DNA from: Pseudo-nitzschia pungens
Taxonomy: Eukaryota > Bacillariophyta > Bacillariophyceae > Bacillariales > Bacillariaceae
Length of the DNA stretch: 64,000 nucleotides
NCBI GenBank assembly: GCA_037355855.1
Contig: CM074763.1
Coordinates: forward strand, 744,001 to 808,000
Direction of reading: 5' to 3'
The position numbers were made by a program, and so were the translations under genes. Numbering within the stretch: the stretch's first letter is position 1; each line of letters begins with the position of its first letter. Under the pieces are notes generated by a model. It worked only from the letters and a program-made list of their open reading frames with translations, did no database searches and was not told where the DNA came from. Below, piece by piece: positions 45,401 through 55,204 of the stretch.

Positions 45401-46167
45401 TGCCCGAATCCGAGATTCGCGACTACGCGGATGCCCTCGCAACGACACTCCTCAAACCGACGCAAAAACTCCAGTCGGAGGCCTCCCTGCACTATTCGCG
45501 AATCCTGAGGTACGGTCCCGAAGTCTCTCACATTTCCAAACAACAGCGAGATTGCGACGGGGTCCCGGCCGACGGATCCGGTGACGCGAACGAGATTCCC
45601 TGGAGCACGACGGAAGCGTTGGCGTCCGCGATCCGCGGCCTGAGCCGAAAGGATTTGCTCGACGCGTTCGATCGAATGACCCACCCCTCCACTCGGTCCC
45701 GGGTCGTCTCTTGCGTCTACGGAAAGAAATTTCCTCTGCGGAGCGGCGCCGCCGCCACCGGCACGACCGTATCCACCGCCGAGGTGCCGGTGGCAACCCG
45801 CGGTTCCTTTTCCCCCGATGCGTCGTTGTTTTCTTCGCTCCTGCCGCGGGGAATTCTGCGCGGAAAAAGCGTCGCCACGACTACCACCACCACCACCACC
45901 ACCAAGATTGTCAACAGCTTTCCGGATCTCTTGAAGCTTCGATCGGGGTTGAACAACTTTGACGCGGCCGGACCCTCCCGCGCCGCGAGTCCGGGTCCCG
46001 GTTCCGGCGCCGGTTCGAACCCCGGCCTCCTTTCCAAGCTGCGAAAGCAACCCTTCGGGGTCGTCGCGGCCGGCCTCGGCGTCCTGGGAGCCGCCGCGAT
46101 CGGATTGGCGGTAGCAAGTCGCCGGAGCGGCGGCTCCAAACCGTCGCGCACCGAGCTCGCGGCCTGA
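42424..46167 (+). CDS. Insulin-degrading-enzyme-like M16 metalloprotease with C-terminal membrane segment
   Basis: About 1,247 residues counted from 42424, where the first codon is TTG; no in-frame ATG exists before the protease domain, so the real start is probably in an unseen upstream exon (possible acceptor CAG ending at 42450). Inverted zinc motif HFCEH (His73, Glu76, His77) with third ligand Glu154 in AVSSENSKN. Four M16 repeats follow in the order of insulysin, including FDSLRTKQQLGYVVSS, which aligns with the C-terminal-half signature of the family. Length exceeds human IDE (about 1,019) because of inserts and a C-terminal extension: a Thr-rich stretch (ACC repeat near 45885-45903), a Pro/Ser/Gly linker, and a hydrophobic helix (about residues 1211-1233) before a basic tail. 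Soluble IDE lacks such a helix, which suggests a tail-anchored or membrane-bound form. Convergent with RAD51C. Confidence 0.85.
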   Translation: MYIRNNQCQGVQQTPLPTPIKGKADWRNYKAFRLDNGVTCLVINDKESKTTAMSCIVDVGASSDPRELSGLAHFCEHMCFLGSEKYPGENEYKRYLASHGGRSNASTSMHRTNYKFEVVAEHAEKAVDIFSNFFVAPLFTSSGTGREVQAVSSENSKNLTADGRRRLQILKDLADPNHYYSKFSTGNSETLPTDTPEKLEWIRAALLAFHRRHYRPEKMTVVIAGPQSIETLEEWVGERYSQIRSAPNSPEDNRDANAGPDTKTRADVEQLVADAAKDAPPYSFEDEAPPYNPAFKPSLLQRGNKGGAWPVLLTTKPLRSVRKLTMMFPIPSDSKTPDRAPSSMLSHLLGHEGVGSAFAHLQNNGMLSSLVAGARTTAPDFTLFQVDMGLTEKGEEHWEEVASTIFAYCRLLHRKATGTTEDGNDDTGAVAELKRIWKENGELSRIFFDQTSPSGTYASAPRICDRVVSHGTEACMSAGNMLNENDETFPLEGFVELTELLVPENCIIERCSDAAYDEMEAKDKDFFAEGFGLKKEKWYGVEYYLSQIEPDYVSEWKGFGNVSTTSNASLSSGDSSPLSLPAPNRYIPRTLELCPDLPEEARKGQRIEKPIDPPSLLVNEENWKLFHRLDDRYALPMSSLQLLIRNMSLHNTKNEAGEWVHDPKSVRLTLLLTAMFDEAMAQETYDASLAGLQWSLSANSTGIKLHCFGFSDRLPDLALKILDDFLAGGFLSDEKFFVSCRDRTIRSLRTYLESGRADSHAAYYRDSLLSSKGKGVNESLDIVLATDYEEVVEHHQTILRDRDRSVQCLFTGNVSEREATEFFSGAQTAIRDAYDARAREPLEDEAPTRIDQGMVERKLQQGQEIELHFSSQNDSEENGAVLCSYQSSIPSFKGEALSHPLALHSSSAIRLLCRILREPLFDSLRTKQQLGYVVSSYYEIGVATRSNENGRIPFTTPVDVISINVLSQKMAPPDILGRIDEFLEVFRNSLETMPESEIRDYADALATTLLKPTQKLQSEASLHYSRILRYGPEVSHISKQQRDCDGVPADGSGDANEIPWSTTEALASAIRGLSRKDLLDAFDRMTHPSTRSRVVSCVYGKKFPLRSGAAATGTTVSTAEVPVATRGSFSPDASLFSSLLPRGILRGKSVATTTTTTTTTKIVNSFPDLLKLRSGLNNFDAAGPSRAASPGPGSGAGSNPGLLSKLRKQPFGVVAAGLGVLGAAAIGLAVASRRSGGSKPSRTELAA

Positions 46168-46774
46168 TCCGAACGGAACCATCGGACCGAACCGCGAGAG
46201 AAACGCGGAGAGGCGGAATGAAATGGATTGTAATGGATGGAATGGATTGCAATGTTTTGCGCCATCGAATCGATCGGCCGGGGGGAACTCTCAATTTGAC
46301 ACTCATAGAAGAAAAAACAACGTCAATGCCCATTTCAAAATCGTTTTCCGATCGCATCGCATCTATCGCATCGCGCGTGTAGTTCCCGTCGACTCGTTGC
46401 TAAGTATTGCGGACACGCTTTCGTCCGACATCCGGCGCGACGCTCGTCCGAGCGATCCTCCGTTTCCGCATCGGTTCCTTCCGTTCCGTTCCGTTCCGTT
46501 CTCGACGAGTGGACACGCCGCGGCTCGCTCTTCCGAAGCAGAGCAAAGCCAACCGGCGCCGTTTTCCCGGATTCGAGTTTTGTTCCGATCCGTGGCACGC
46601 CGGAACGGACCCCGCGAGACCGAACCGACCTCCCGCCATCCGGATCCGATTCGGGACGAAAGCACGGCACGATTCGGCACGGCATTGGTTACGCTCTGCT
46701 CTGCTATGCGGCGTAGCGTATCGTAGCATAGCGTGGTGCATCGTCGTCGTCGTCGTTGTCGTCGTCATCGATTG
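46168..46774. other. Convergent intergenic DNA between the M16 protease and RAD51C
   Basis: No gene seen; TTCCGTTCCG and GTCGTCGTC simple repeats near 46480-46500 and 46740-46770. Confidence 0.5.
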
Positions 46775-48301
46775 CTAATTCGGTCGCGGCCGCTTGCTGC
46801 CGGTGCCCACGCCCGCGCCGCGTGGCGCGTCCCGAATGCCCTCCTCCAAAATCCGATACGTCGCCGATCCCGTGGCTCGGTGGGACGACTTGATCAGCGA
46901 GCAGGTTCTCACGCATCGGGCGCGCCACCCGCTCGGATCCGCGTCGGCGCCGGCATTGCCATTGGCGTTCTCATTGCCAGAGCCATCCGCGTCGTCCTCC
47001 CCGGCGACGGCCACCGATCGATGTTCGTCTCTCGTCGACAAGACCAGCCGCGTGGCCGTGGCGTGGGCCCAGGACTCCCCCAGCGCCGGGACCACCACGG
47101 AGGAACGGCCAACACCACCGCCACCGCCACCGCCACTACCAATCCCGGAAGCATCGGACGACGACGACAGCTTGGTGGTCATCTGGTTGATGGCCACCAC
47201 CGCCAGGTCGTGCTTCCGGGCCAGGTCTCCCAGGTGGGACGCGAGGGCCACCAGCGTCTTGGTCCGCTGCAGGTAGTAGGAGGAATCGGTGGGAACGACG
47301 GCGCGAAAGTGAAAGGCGATGCTGTCGATGACCACGAGCCTCACGGGAATCGGCGACGACCGCTCGATGAAGCGCTCGAGCGAATAGAGGGTGGCCAGGA
47401 GCGCGGTCTCGTCGTGGACGCGAAAGACGTCGATCGAATCGAGAATGCCCTCGGTGGTAAAGTCGGCGGGAATCGGGCGAGAGTCAGCGTCGCTGTTCCG
47501 CTGCTGTTGTTGTTGTTGGTGCTGTTGCCTCTGCTTGCGGCGCCTCTGCTTCTGCGCCGTGCCCTCGACGTGCTTGCACAGCGCCACCGCCATGGCCATG
47601 GCCCGCTCGGCCGCGAAGGATCCCTCGGCGTCCACGTAGAGGGTCTTTCCCTCGACGCCTCCAAAGGCCCGGGGCAATCGCGCCAGGACCGCCAGCTGCG
47701 TGGCCAGCTGCGTCTTGCCGGTTCCCGGGAGGCCCGATATCTCGGTGACCTGTCCCACCTCGATTCCGCCGCCCAGGAGATCGTCGACGGACCGGCAAAA
47801 GGTGACGATGTGCCTCCGCTGGGGAATCGGTGAATCGCCGAAAGCATCGGTGCGGTGGAGCCAGTCGTAGGCGGTGACGATGCGATCGTCGGAATGAGAA
47901 TGGGAATGAGAATGCGAGCGCTCATGCTCGTTCGGATCGGGATTCCGGGGTTCCTCCCCGGCGATGCTTGCACGGCGTTCGCCGGAATCTCGGAAGGTTG
48001 CGGCGCCATCGATATTGTTGGGATTGCTCCCGCTTCCTCCGGCGGCGTCCGGGTCCCCGCCCGCCCGGGACCGTTCGCGGTAGTAGGACCCGAGGCACCC
48101 CTGGACCTCCCGGATCAATCCCGCCGCTTCCTGGAGGGAAACATCGAGTTCCGACGCCAGGAGATTGATGCCGCCGTTGGCGCGGGACTCCTCGATCTCG
48201 TCGGTGGACTCGAACCCCCGCTTGGTGAATCGCCGGAGGGTAGAGGGCCGCAGGAGCAGCTCGGTGAGGGGAATCGACAGCCCCGAAGATCCGGACACCA
48301 T
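46775..48301 (-). CDS. RAD51C: RAD51 paralogue, RAD51C-like recombinase
   Basis: 508 residues from the first ATG (48301); the open frame upstream begins at a GTG and is not needed. A helix-hairpin-like N-terminal domain (about 10-70) is followed by a low-complexity linker with an SHSHSHSHS run, then the RecA core: HIVTFCRSVDDLLGGGI, Walker A GLPGTGKTQL (about 190-199), FGGVEGKTLYVDAEGSF, Walker B LVVIDSIAF (about 322-330), VVAINQMTTK and VVPALGESWAHA. These match RAD51C more closely than RAD51, XRCC3 or RAD51D, and a basic tail (GSKRPRPN) resembles the RAD51C nuclear signal. Expected to act with other paralogues in homologous recombination. A Gln/Arg-rich insert (about 250-268) and a Gly-rich loop are expansions. 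Single exon, GC-rich. Confidence 0.87.
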   Translation of the reverse strand: MVSGSSGLSIPLTELLLRPSTLRRFTKRGFESTDEIEESRANGGINLLASELDVSLQEAAGLIREVQGCLGSYYRERSRAGGDPDAAGGSGSNPNNIDGAATFRDSGERRASIAGEEPRNPDPNEHERSHSHSHSHSDDRIVTAYDWLHRTDAFGDSPIPQRRHIVTFCRSVDDLLGGGIEVGQVTEISGLPGTGKTQLATQLAVLARLPRAFGGVEGKTLYVDAEGSFAAERAMAMAVALCKHVEGTAQKQRRRKQRQQHQQQQQQRNSDADSRPIPADFTTEGILDSIDVFRVHDETALLATLYSLERFIERSSPIPVRLVVIDSIAFHFRAVVPTDSSYYLQRTKTLVALASHLGDLARKHDLAVVAINQMTTKLSSSSDASGIGSGGGGGGGVGRSSVVVPALGESWAHATATRLVLSTRDEHRSVAVAGEDDADGSGNENANGNAGADADPSGWRARCVRTCSLIKSSHRATGSATYRILEEGIRDAPRGAGVGTGSKRPRPN

Positions 48302-49021
48302 TCCGTCGGTTTCGGTTTTCGGTTTTCGCTTTTCGATTTCTTTGGCAAAATTGGGGGATCGTTGCGGCGCTGCGCAATCTGGAAAGTGACTCGACGGTAT
48401 CAGCACTCTCCGGGAAGGGAGTGATCCAAATACGAGGAGAATGCCAGAGTGAGTTCGCAGGGACGGAACCGGAGGAAGAGAGCGTTCCAGGTTGAAAGGT
48501 TGGAAAGTATGGAGAATGGAGAATGAACCCCTGTTGTTGGTGAAAGCTGAATGCTTTCTGCTTTTGGCTTTCGGGCGCGGTCGGACTTCGAGCGACTCGA
48601 CTGACTTGCGAGAGATGTTACTCGTACCTTACCGTACAGTTAGTACAGAATTCTACGAAAAAAAATAGCGCGAAAGACCGGATGGAGGCCGTGATGATGG
48701 CCTTTTGCCTTCCGTAGCGTTCATACCTATCATAGCTATGATAGTAATCGGCTATCCATGGTCGGAACCAATGATTCGACTATCACGACTAACTCAAAGA
48801 CACCTTCGAAGAGTAACGAACTCGTTCGATGTGATCGGATGAGTGATAAGCTACGGTAAGGTTAAAGCGAAAGGGATGGGGGATCGATTCATTCAAGATT
48901 TCGGACCATGGCACAACGATCGCGGACGGCTTCCGAACACACAAACAATACTACGACCACCGTCACTTTCGCGTAGCTCCCACTCGTACCTACAACCACC
49001 GACAGACACAGACACGGAACA
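48302..49021. other. Divergent promoter region of RAD51C and RPN8
   Basis: About 720 bases without a gene. Contains a perfect 18-bp palindrome at 48727-48744 and a CTACGGTAAGGTTA motif at about 48852-48865. Confidence 0.5.
48727..48744. promoter_or_regulatory. Perfect 18-bp palindrome in the RAD51C-RPN8 divergent promoter
   Basis: CTATCATAGCTATGATAG equals its own reverse complement. It lies about 425 bases upstream of RAD51C and about 280 bases upstream of RPN8. Could be a dimeric transcription factor site; this is inference. Confidence 0.4.
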
Positions 49022-50277
49022 ATGTCCGCGATGCAAATAGACGACGACGACGACGCCCCCGCGGTGGACGCGCCCCTCCTCGGAACCATCGAGCAGGTGA
49101 CGATGCATCCGCTGGTGCTCCTGAGCGCCGCCGATCACTACCACCGGGTCGCCCGGGGCACCCGAAAGCGCGTGGTGGGAGTTCTGCTGGGATCCGTCTC
49201 CAAGGGAGTGGTAGACTGCACCAACTCGTTCGCGGTGCCCTTCGAGGAGGATTCGAAGAACTCCGTGAGTTTGTTTGTTTCGTTTGTTTGTTTGTTCGAG
49301 TCGAATCGAGTCGATGGCGGGTCTGTCGGCTGGAAACGGGGACCGGGCTTTGTCTCGCAGCGAAACAACCTCTTCTCCACGGAATGACGCGGACCCGCGT
49401 TGGTGCGACGCTTCACGATGCATGCACTCACTCGTTGTTTTCTCACGCTCGTTGGTTTCGATTTTCTTTGTCAATGCAGTCCGTCTTTTATCTGGATCAC
49501 AATTACCTGGAGAACATGCTCGGAATGTTCCGCAAAGTGAACGCCAAGGAACGCGTCGTTGGTTTTTACTCGACGGGACCGCAGATCCGACAGAACGATC
49601 TGCGAATCCACGACATCGTCAAGCGTTTCCTGCCCGCAAAGACGCTCACGGCACCCGTCTTTTGCATCATCGACATTCGTCCCGATCGGCAATCCCTGCC
49701 CACCACTGCCTACAAGGTGGTGGAGGAAGTTTCGACCAAGGACGGACAACGGGAAGTCAAACTGAATTTTGCGCACGTGCCGAGCGAAATGGGGGCCATG
49801 GAGGCGGAAGAAGTCGGAGTGGAGCACCTTCTGCGGGACATCAACGATCCGACCGTGAGCACGGTGGCCTCCCTCATCAAGGGCAAGATCTCGGGCCTGG
49901 CCACGCTTGCGGAAAAACTCATCGAATGCAAGGACTACCTGGAGGCCTGCGTTCGGGGCGCCCAAAAGGTCAACCCGGACATTGTCGCCAACCTGCAAAA
50001 CATTCTCAACCTCTTGCCCAACCTCAACACGGAAGAAATGGTCCGGAGCATCCTCATAAAGACAAACGACATGCAACTGGCGATCTACCTGGCGGCGCTG
50101 ATCCGATCCGTCATTGCCCTGCACGATCTCATCAACAATCGCATCCGGTACGGAGAAAACGGAACGGACATCGAGGAGGAGAAGAAGGAAGAGGCGGAGA
50201 AGGAGAAGGGTTCCGACGACGACGACAAGGACAAAAAGGGGGACGACGGCAAGGACAAAAAGGAAGAAAAGAAGTGA
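49022..50277 (+). CDS. RPN8: 26S proteasome regulatory subunit RPN8 (PSMD7)
   Basis: Exons 49022-49264 and 49480-50277, joined in phase 0 across a 215-bp GT-AG intron, 346 residues. MPN-domain protein of the proteasome lid. Family blocks in order: VTMHPLVLLSAADHYHRV, RVVGVLLGS, FYLDHNYLENMLGMFRKVNA, RVVGFYSTGPQIRQNDLRIH. The JAMM zinc motif is absent, as expected for the structural subunit RPN8 that pairs with the active RPN11. The charged C-terminal tail is Lys/Glu/Asp-rich, as in human PSMD7. The intron has a TTTG tract. Convergent with polymerase kappa. Confidence 0.94.
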
Positions 50278-50754
50278 GAAGAGAACCCGGAGTCTGACTG
50301 TTTGGTCGATGAAACGCAACAACCGTGACCGTACGGTAGTGCAGAAAAGAGACGATGGAAGGAATCAAATTAGAACCCGACGGATTGTGCTATTTATTAG
50401 TTCTAAATCGTTCGAGAAAACATTGTCTGTCTTTTGTATATTACAACAATACTACTATGGTTTCGTGGTGTCTATTCGAGTCTAGCTGTCGATGGCCCGA
50501 CGCTTCGCTCGTTCTAGTTCCAAAAATCGGTCAGGCGCCGTCGTTTCCTGCGGGATCCCGCCGTTCGCGTAATGTAGCGTAGAAAGAGACGATGGACGGA
50601 ATCAAATTAGAACCCGACGGATTGCGCTATAAGTTCTCCACCCGCAAAATCGTTCGACAAAAAATTGTCTGTCTTTTGTATATTCTAATTTACTACTATG
50701 GTTTCGTGGTGTCTATTCGAGTCTAGCTGTCGATGGCCCGACGCTTCGCTCGTT
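50278..50754. other. RPN8-polymerase kappa convergent region
   Basis: Mostly made of the duplicated polymerase kappa 3' end, listed separately. Confidence 0.6.
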
Positions 50755-50810
50755 CTAGTTCCAAAAATCGGTCAGGCGCTGTCGTTTCCTGTGGGATCCC
50801 GCCGTTCCGG
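50338..50810. repeat. Tandem duplication of the polymerase kappa 3' end, unit about 241 bp
   Basis: Copy 1 is about 50338-50570 and copy 2 about 50579-50810. Both contain GACGATGGA, AATCAAATTAGAACCCGACG, TTGTCTGTCTTTTGTATATT and a block of about 110 bases beginning TACTACTATGGTTTCGTGG and running to GGGATCCCGCCGTT with only a few differences. On the minus strand each copy encodes the same C-terminal tail RLTDFWN and stop, at 50755 (used by the gene) and 50514 (the spare copy). The two copies are close in sequence, so the event is fairly recent. Confidence 0.92.
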
Positions 50811-53586
50811 TTCTCGTTCTCGTTCCCGTTCCCATGCGCGCGGACCGCAAACGCCGCAGTCGCGATTCCTCCTCCCGGACGATCCGCCGCACCGCGGACG
50901 CCCCGTGAACCCCGTTGAGGCACGTGTCGATGTGGGCATTGAGTCGGTCGTTGTCCCTCGCGGGAAAGGGCCGGGAGCACAGGGGGCAGCGCACGACGCG
51001 CTCCCTCCCGCCTCCGGTTTCCGTCCCGTCGTCGTCCCGGACGTTCCCGGTGGGAGACGCCCCGCGCCCGGGATCGACCGCGGCGGCGGGAGTTGCGGCG
51101 GGGGCGGGCTCCGTCGCCCCGCGTCGCGTCGTCGTCATCGGAATCGAGGGTCCGCCCGGAGTCGTTGGTTCGTTCCGAGCGCGGCTCGTCGGACGATCGA
51201 ACGAATCCGGTAGTGCGCGGGGATTCTCGGCTCCCTTTCCTTGCGACCGGGAGCGGAATCGATACCGTCGTGTTGGTCCACGATCGCTGCGCGGTCCGGA
51301 GCCGCGAGCCGCGTCTCGCTCTCCCTGCCGACCGTTGCGCTCTTTGGGCGTTCCGAATCCGTGGCGCCACCGCGAGCGATTTCGTCGTCGTCGTCGGCGC
51401 CGGAAAAAGGCGGGGAGGAAGAAGACGACGGCGCCGAGAGAAATCGGTCGATGGTTCCGCCTCGCGCTCCGGCTCGAACGGAGGATTCCTCGATCAGATT
51501 CGAGCACCGAATCCCCAGCAACCGCACGGAAAACCGGTTCTTGCCCCCGCTGGTCCTTTCGTCTTTGTTTCGGAGGTGCGCGGCGCGGATGGAAGCGAAG
51601 AGGCCGCTCGCGACGGTCGCGAGTTCTTCCGCATCTCGGACGTACGCCCCGCGCTTGAGGCTCCGCGACCGACTCAGCACGTCGAAGGTTTCCAGCTTGA
51701 CCTTGACCGTGACGGTGTGCCCCAGGATCGATTTGCGCGCCATGTCTGTCGCCACCATCCGCGCAATGTCCTCGAGCCGGATGTTCAGCTCGGCCCAGTC
51801 GCTCTCGGGCCGAAAACTCCGTTCCCGGCTTATCCCCTTTTGGTGTTCCGACGACGATGACGACGACGCGGGTTCTTCGTTCTCTGCCCCGGAATCGCCG
51901 CCACCACCGTTGCAACCGACCGAGGCCCGCAGCAGAAAATTGGCGGTCGCCGGTTGGAACAAAAACCGCACCAGTCCCCGTTTCTGGTACAGCTCGGCTC
52001 CGGTGCGGATGCGGCAGACGTTCTGCAGCAATTTCTCCGTCACCCGGCCGATGCCGGGGATTTTCCGGACCGGCAGCCCCCGGACAAAGTCCAGGGTGGC
52101 GGACGGATCCACCACCAGCTGTCCGTTGGGTTTGTTTTGTCGCTGGCGATCTTGGCGATGCCGTGGGTCCGGGCCACCCCGGCCGAGCAGGTCAGACCGC
52201 CCGTCGCCTCTCGGACGTGGCGGCGGAGCCGCGCGACGACGGAATCGACGGCCCTCGAGCACACCAGGGGCGACAGGGACTCGAGGTACTCCATGGCCCG
52301 CGATGGTCCGCTCCCGTCTCCGGTTTTGGTTTGGGTTTCGCTCTCGGTTTCCGCGGCCGCGGCCTCCGACCGCAGCTTGTCGCGAATGTCCTCGTGGGTG
52401 TATTCCCCGTGCCGGAGGAAGAGTGCCAGGTACGGCCCGATGTCCAGGTAGACCTCGTCGAGGGAATACGATCTCGTGCGAAAGGGGTCGTACTCGCGTA
52501 TGACGTCGGTGACGATCCTCGATTTTTCCTTGTACAGATCAAAGTTGGACCGCACGTGGATCAGGCGCTCCCGGCCCCCCGAGAGTTCTTCCACCAGCTT
52601 GTCGCCGATGAAGCCCGCCATGGCCGATCGCACCCCGTACCGCCGGGCCACGTAGTTGCTGGTCAGGATCATTCCCCGTCCGACGCAGGCCGGTTTGTGG
52701 TTGAGATCGGGCCGGCTCAGCAGTTCGCACGCCATGTAGAACATGTCCTGGGGTGCGCACGGTTGTGCGGTTTGGGCAATGCAGAACATGGGAGTGACGT
52801 TCAGACCGGAACGATGCAGCGCAGCGCACGGCAGCGGAACATTCAATGAGAGGGAAGAATTTGGGCAAACAGCACGGTGAAGCATTGAAACAATGATATC
52901 GAAGCAGCAGCGGGCTGTTCAATAGTTCTATTCTATACAATGCCAACAAATCCCATGGCACGGATGGATGGAACCGACCGGGCGAAAAAAAGCAGCACAA
53001 CACAAAACAAAGCGAAACGGAGCCGAACAAACCAGACCCCAAAAACGAACCCACGTACCATATCGACCACCACGCAGGTCGCTCGGGTGGCCTGGTGTCG
53101 CTGATACGACGCGAGCCGCTCGTCCAGGTCCTCGGTCGCACCGTACTCGCTCGGCGAGGCCTTTCGGAGTCGCTGCTGCAGCTGGCGAACCCTCTCGTTG
53201 ACCTTTTCGTCGCGGCGTTTCTGTTGCCGCATGTAGAGCGAGTTTCCGGATTCTCGGAGAATGATCGCGTCGATCTTGGAGCGATCGATGCCCTCCATTC
53301 CCGCCTTGTCACTCGCGGAGATTATGAGTGCCGAGGCCCGCGCCGACACCTGGTTGTCGCGGTTGCCGGTGGTGGTGGTGGTGGTGTCGTTGGCGCGGAT
53401 CGGTTCCGCGACGGATACGGATACCGTTTCAGAAACGTCATTGTTGTTGCCGGACTGGATAGATGTTGGAGATTTCCGAGCCGAAGCTGATTCGCTCTTG
53501 GACGCTACACATACCGATAGCGGTCGTTTTCGATTCTTTTTCGCATACGGGTTGACGACAACAATGCGTTTCTTATTCCGATCCAT
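50755..53586 (-). CDS. Y-family DNA polymerase kappa, with frame disruptions
   Basis: Translesion polymerase of the DinB/kappa type. Exon 1 is 53059-53586; after a 311-bp GT-AG intron, exon 2 starts at 52747. The splice lies inside the catalytic DMD motif: CVVVDM | DMFYMACELL. Kappa features: GMEGIDRSKIDAIIL in the N-clasp, ILTSNYVARRYGVRSAMAGF, SLDEVYLDI with the acidic pair, CSAGVARTHGIAKIASDK, then NKPNGQLVVDPSATLDFVRG and LPVRKIPGIGRVTEKLL, and the little finger. Between SDK and NKPNG the frame slips by -1 at an A4 run (52135-52138), where five A would keep it. A second frame change (51000-51400) is needed to reach the UBZ finger (CPLCSRPFP, then HIDTC) and the PIP-box-like tail RQRLTDFWN, which matches the kappa C-terminus. 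Identity is sure; whether the gene is functional is not. Confidence 0.85.
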
Positions 53587-54306
53587 CTTTCTTTGCCCGC
53601 AACGGTAATTATTCGGTAAACCGTACCGTTCCGTGCGGTATGCAATCTGTCGATTACTCTAACTCCTGTACGTTTACTCAAACGCTCCTGGATTCATTCT
53701 ATGGATCGGCGGATGTTTGTGCGGCATGCAATTTTTCTCTCTAATCCTTTCAAAGCGTAGGACTACAGTCTTCTTTGAAGCTTGCAATCACCAATGATGG
53801 TGATAATGAATACTGTGACGATGATTGCGTATTGTGTAAGGTTTACTTGTGTATTGTGTATTGTGTCAACGCCGAGGAAGAAGTTCGTTCCACTACTTTA
53901 TGATTTAACTCGTGTCTTGCTCCCTTCGAGACTGGATTTGTGCAACAATGTCACTTGCAGCTTGGAGCTAAGTTAGTTACATACCGTAATTACCTCCCGT
54001 AATAAAATTACCTAACTTCATGTTCCAAGTTCAAAGCATTTTTTGTCTTCATACCGTCTCGAGGCAAGCATTCGATACCGTATTCGATGAAAAGCACAAG
54101 ACTGAAGACACAGCAACAACACACAACACACCGGTACTTCTGAACTTGCTTCTGGGAACTCCGATCCCTCTTCGAGAACGCAAAAGAGTTCTGATACCCG
54201 CACCGCAACTACACGTACCGTACGTGTACGCTTTCTCTATTATTTCATTCCGATCCATCGATTCCGCGGAAAGCCTGCCACACGGTCTCGCGTCGCGCTC
54301 CCCACG
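53587..54306. other. Divergent region between polymerase kappa and TRAPPC4
   Basis: About 720 bases with no gene recognised; scattered TACCG words and TATTGTGTA repeats near 53825-53870. Confidence 0.5.
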
Positions 54307-54807
54307 ATGTTCCTGCACCTCTTCATCGTCAACAAGTCCGGGGGTCTCATCCACCACCGACCGCTCAGCCCCAAGGCACCGCACATAGGGACCAACGAAT
54401 GGCTCCGAATCGGATCCACCTTTCACTCGCTGCACGCCATCGCCACCGAGGCCTCCCCGATCAAACTCCCGGGAAACAAAAAGGCGGGCGCCGACGACGG
54501 CATCGAAGAAATCCAGGCCCACGGCATGACGCTCCGGTGTCTGCAGACGCGGACGGGGATCAAGTTCGTGATCACCGCCGAGCCGAACACGGCGGCCGCC
54601 GTTGATCTGGGACAGGTGCTAAGAGAAATCTACGTCCTGTACACGGATTGCGCCCTCAAGGATCCCTTTTACGAACTGGAAATGCCCATCCGGTGCGAGC
54701 TCTTTACGCAGGCTGTCGAGAATTTGATCCAGAGGGTCGAGAGCAAGATCGTTTATTCGGCTTCCGCTTCCGGCAGCAGCAGCGGCCGGGTGGTATCGCT
54801 GAGATAA
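54307..54807 (+). CDS. TRAPPC4: TRAPP complex subunit 4 (sybindin/Trs23 family)
   Basis: 166 residues, single exon, ATG start. Longin-fold core subunit of TRAPP, the exchange factor for Rab1/Ypt1 in ER-Golgi and Golgi traffic. Family blocks: FIVNKSGGLIH at the start, RIGSTFHSLHAIA, LRCLQTRTGIKFVI, LREIYVLYTDCALKDPFYEL and EMPIRCELF. Shorter than human TRAPPC4 (219) because it lacks the PDZ-like insert after the first strands. A Ser/Gly tail ends the protein. Confidence 0.93.
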   Translation: MFLHLFIVNKSGGLIHHRPLSPKAPHIGTNEWLRIGSTFHSLHAIATEASPIKLPGNKKAGADDGIEEIQAHGMTLRCLQTRTGIKFVITAEPNTAAAVDLGQVLREIYVLYTDCALKDPFYELEMPIRCELFTQAVENLIQRVESKIVYSASASGSSSGRVVSLR

Positions 54808-55204
54808 TGATGCCGGGCACGGGCGCGAAAGTGCTGCGCCACGGGATGTCTACACAACTACTATTTTTTTTTGTAAACTAATGTTAAACAGGAGCGACGA
54901 ACCAGCGAATCATTGACCGTGTGCGAATCGTTTACGGTAACAAGTGGCCATGGACCAGACCAATTTGTCGGAGATGTGGATTTCATTCAGACCGCACGTA
55001 CACGGAAATCCAACGCACAATGATAGATCGATATTGCGTCAAAAATTGGGTTATATTCCGTTAAAAAACGACCTTCTCTATAGTGTAGTACATGCGGCGT
55101 GCATGAAACTGGGGAATGACTGGGTTTTGCCGATGGATACCTTTCTGGAGACAAAATGATTTGTCATCGCAGACACTATTATTTTCTCAGGGGTTGCCGA
55201 TGAT
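54808..55204. other. Convergent intergenic DNA
   Basis: 3' flanks of TRAPPC4 and the EF-hand gene; no gene seen. Confidence 0.5.

Noticed and set aside
44728..46182. Minus-strand open frame of 484 codons
   Set aside because: Antisense shadow of the M16 protease, with low-complexity Gly/Arg-rich translation.
46733..47833. Plus-strand open frame of 366 codons
   Set aside because: Antisense of RAD51C; Arg/Gly/His-rich shadow.
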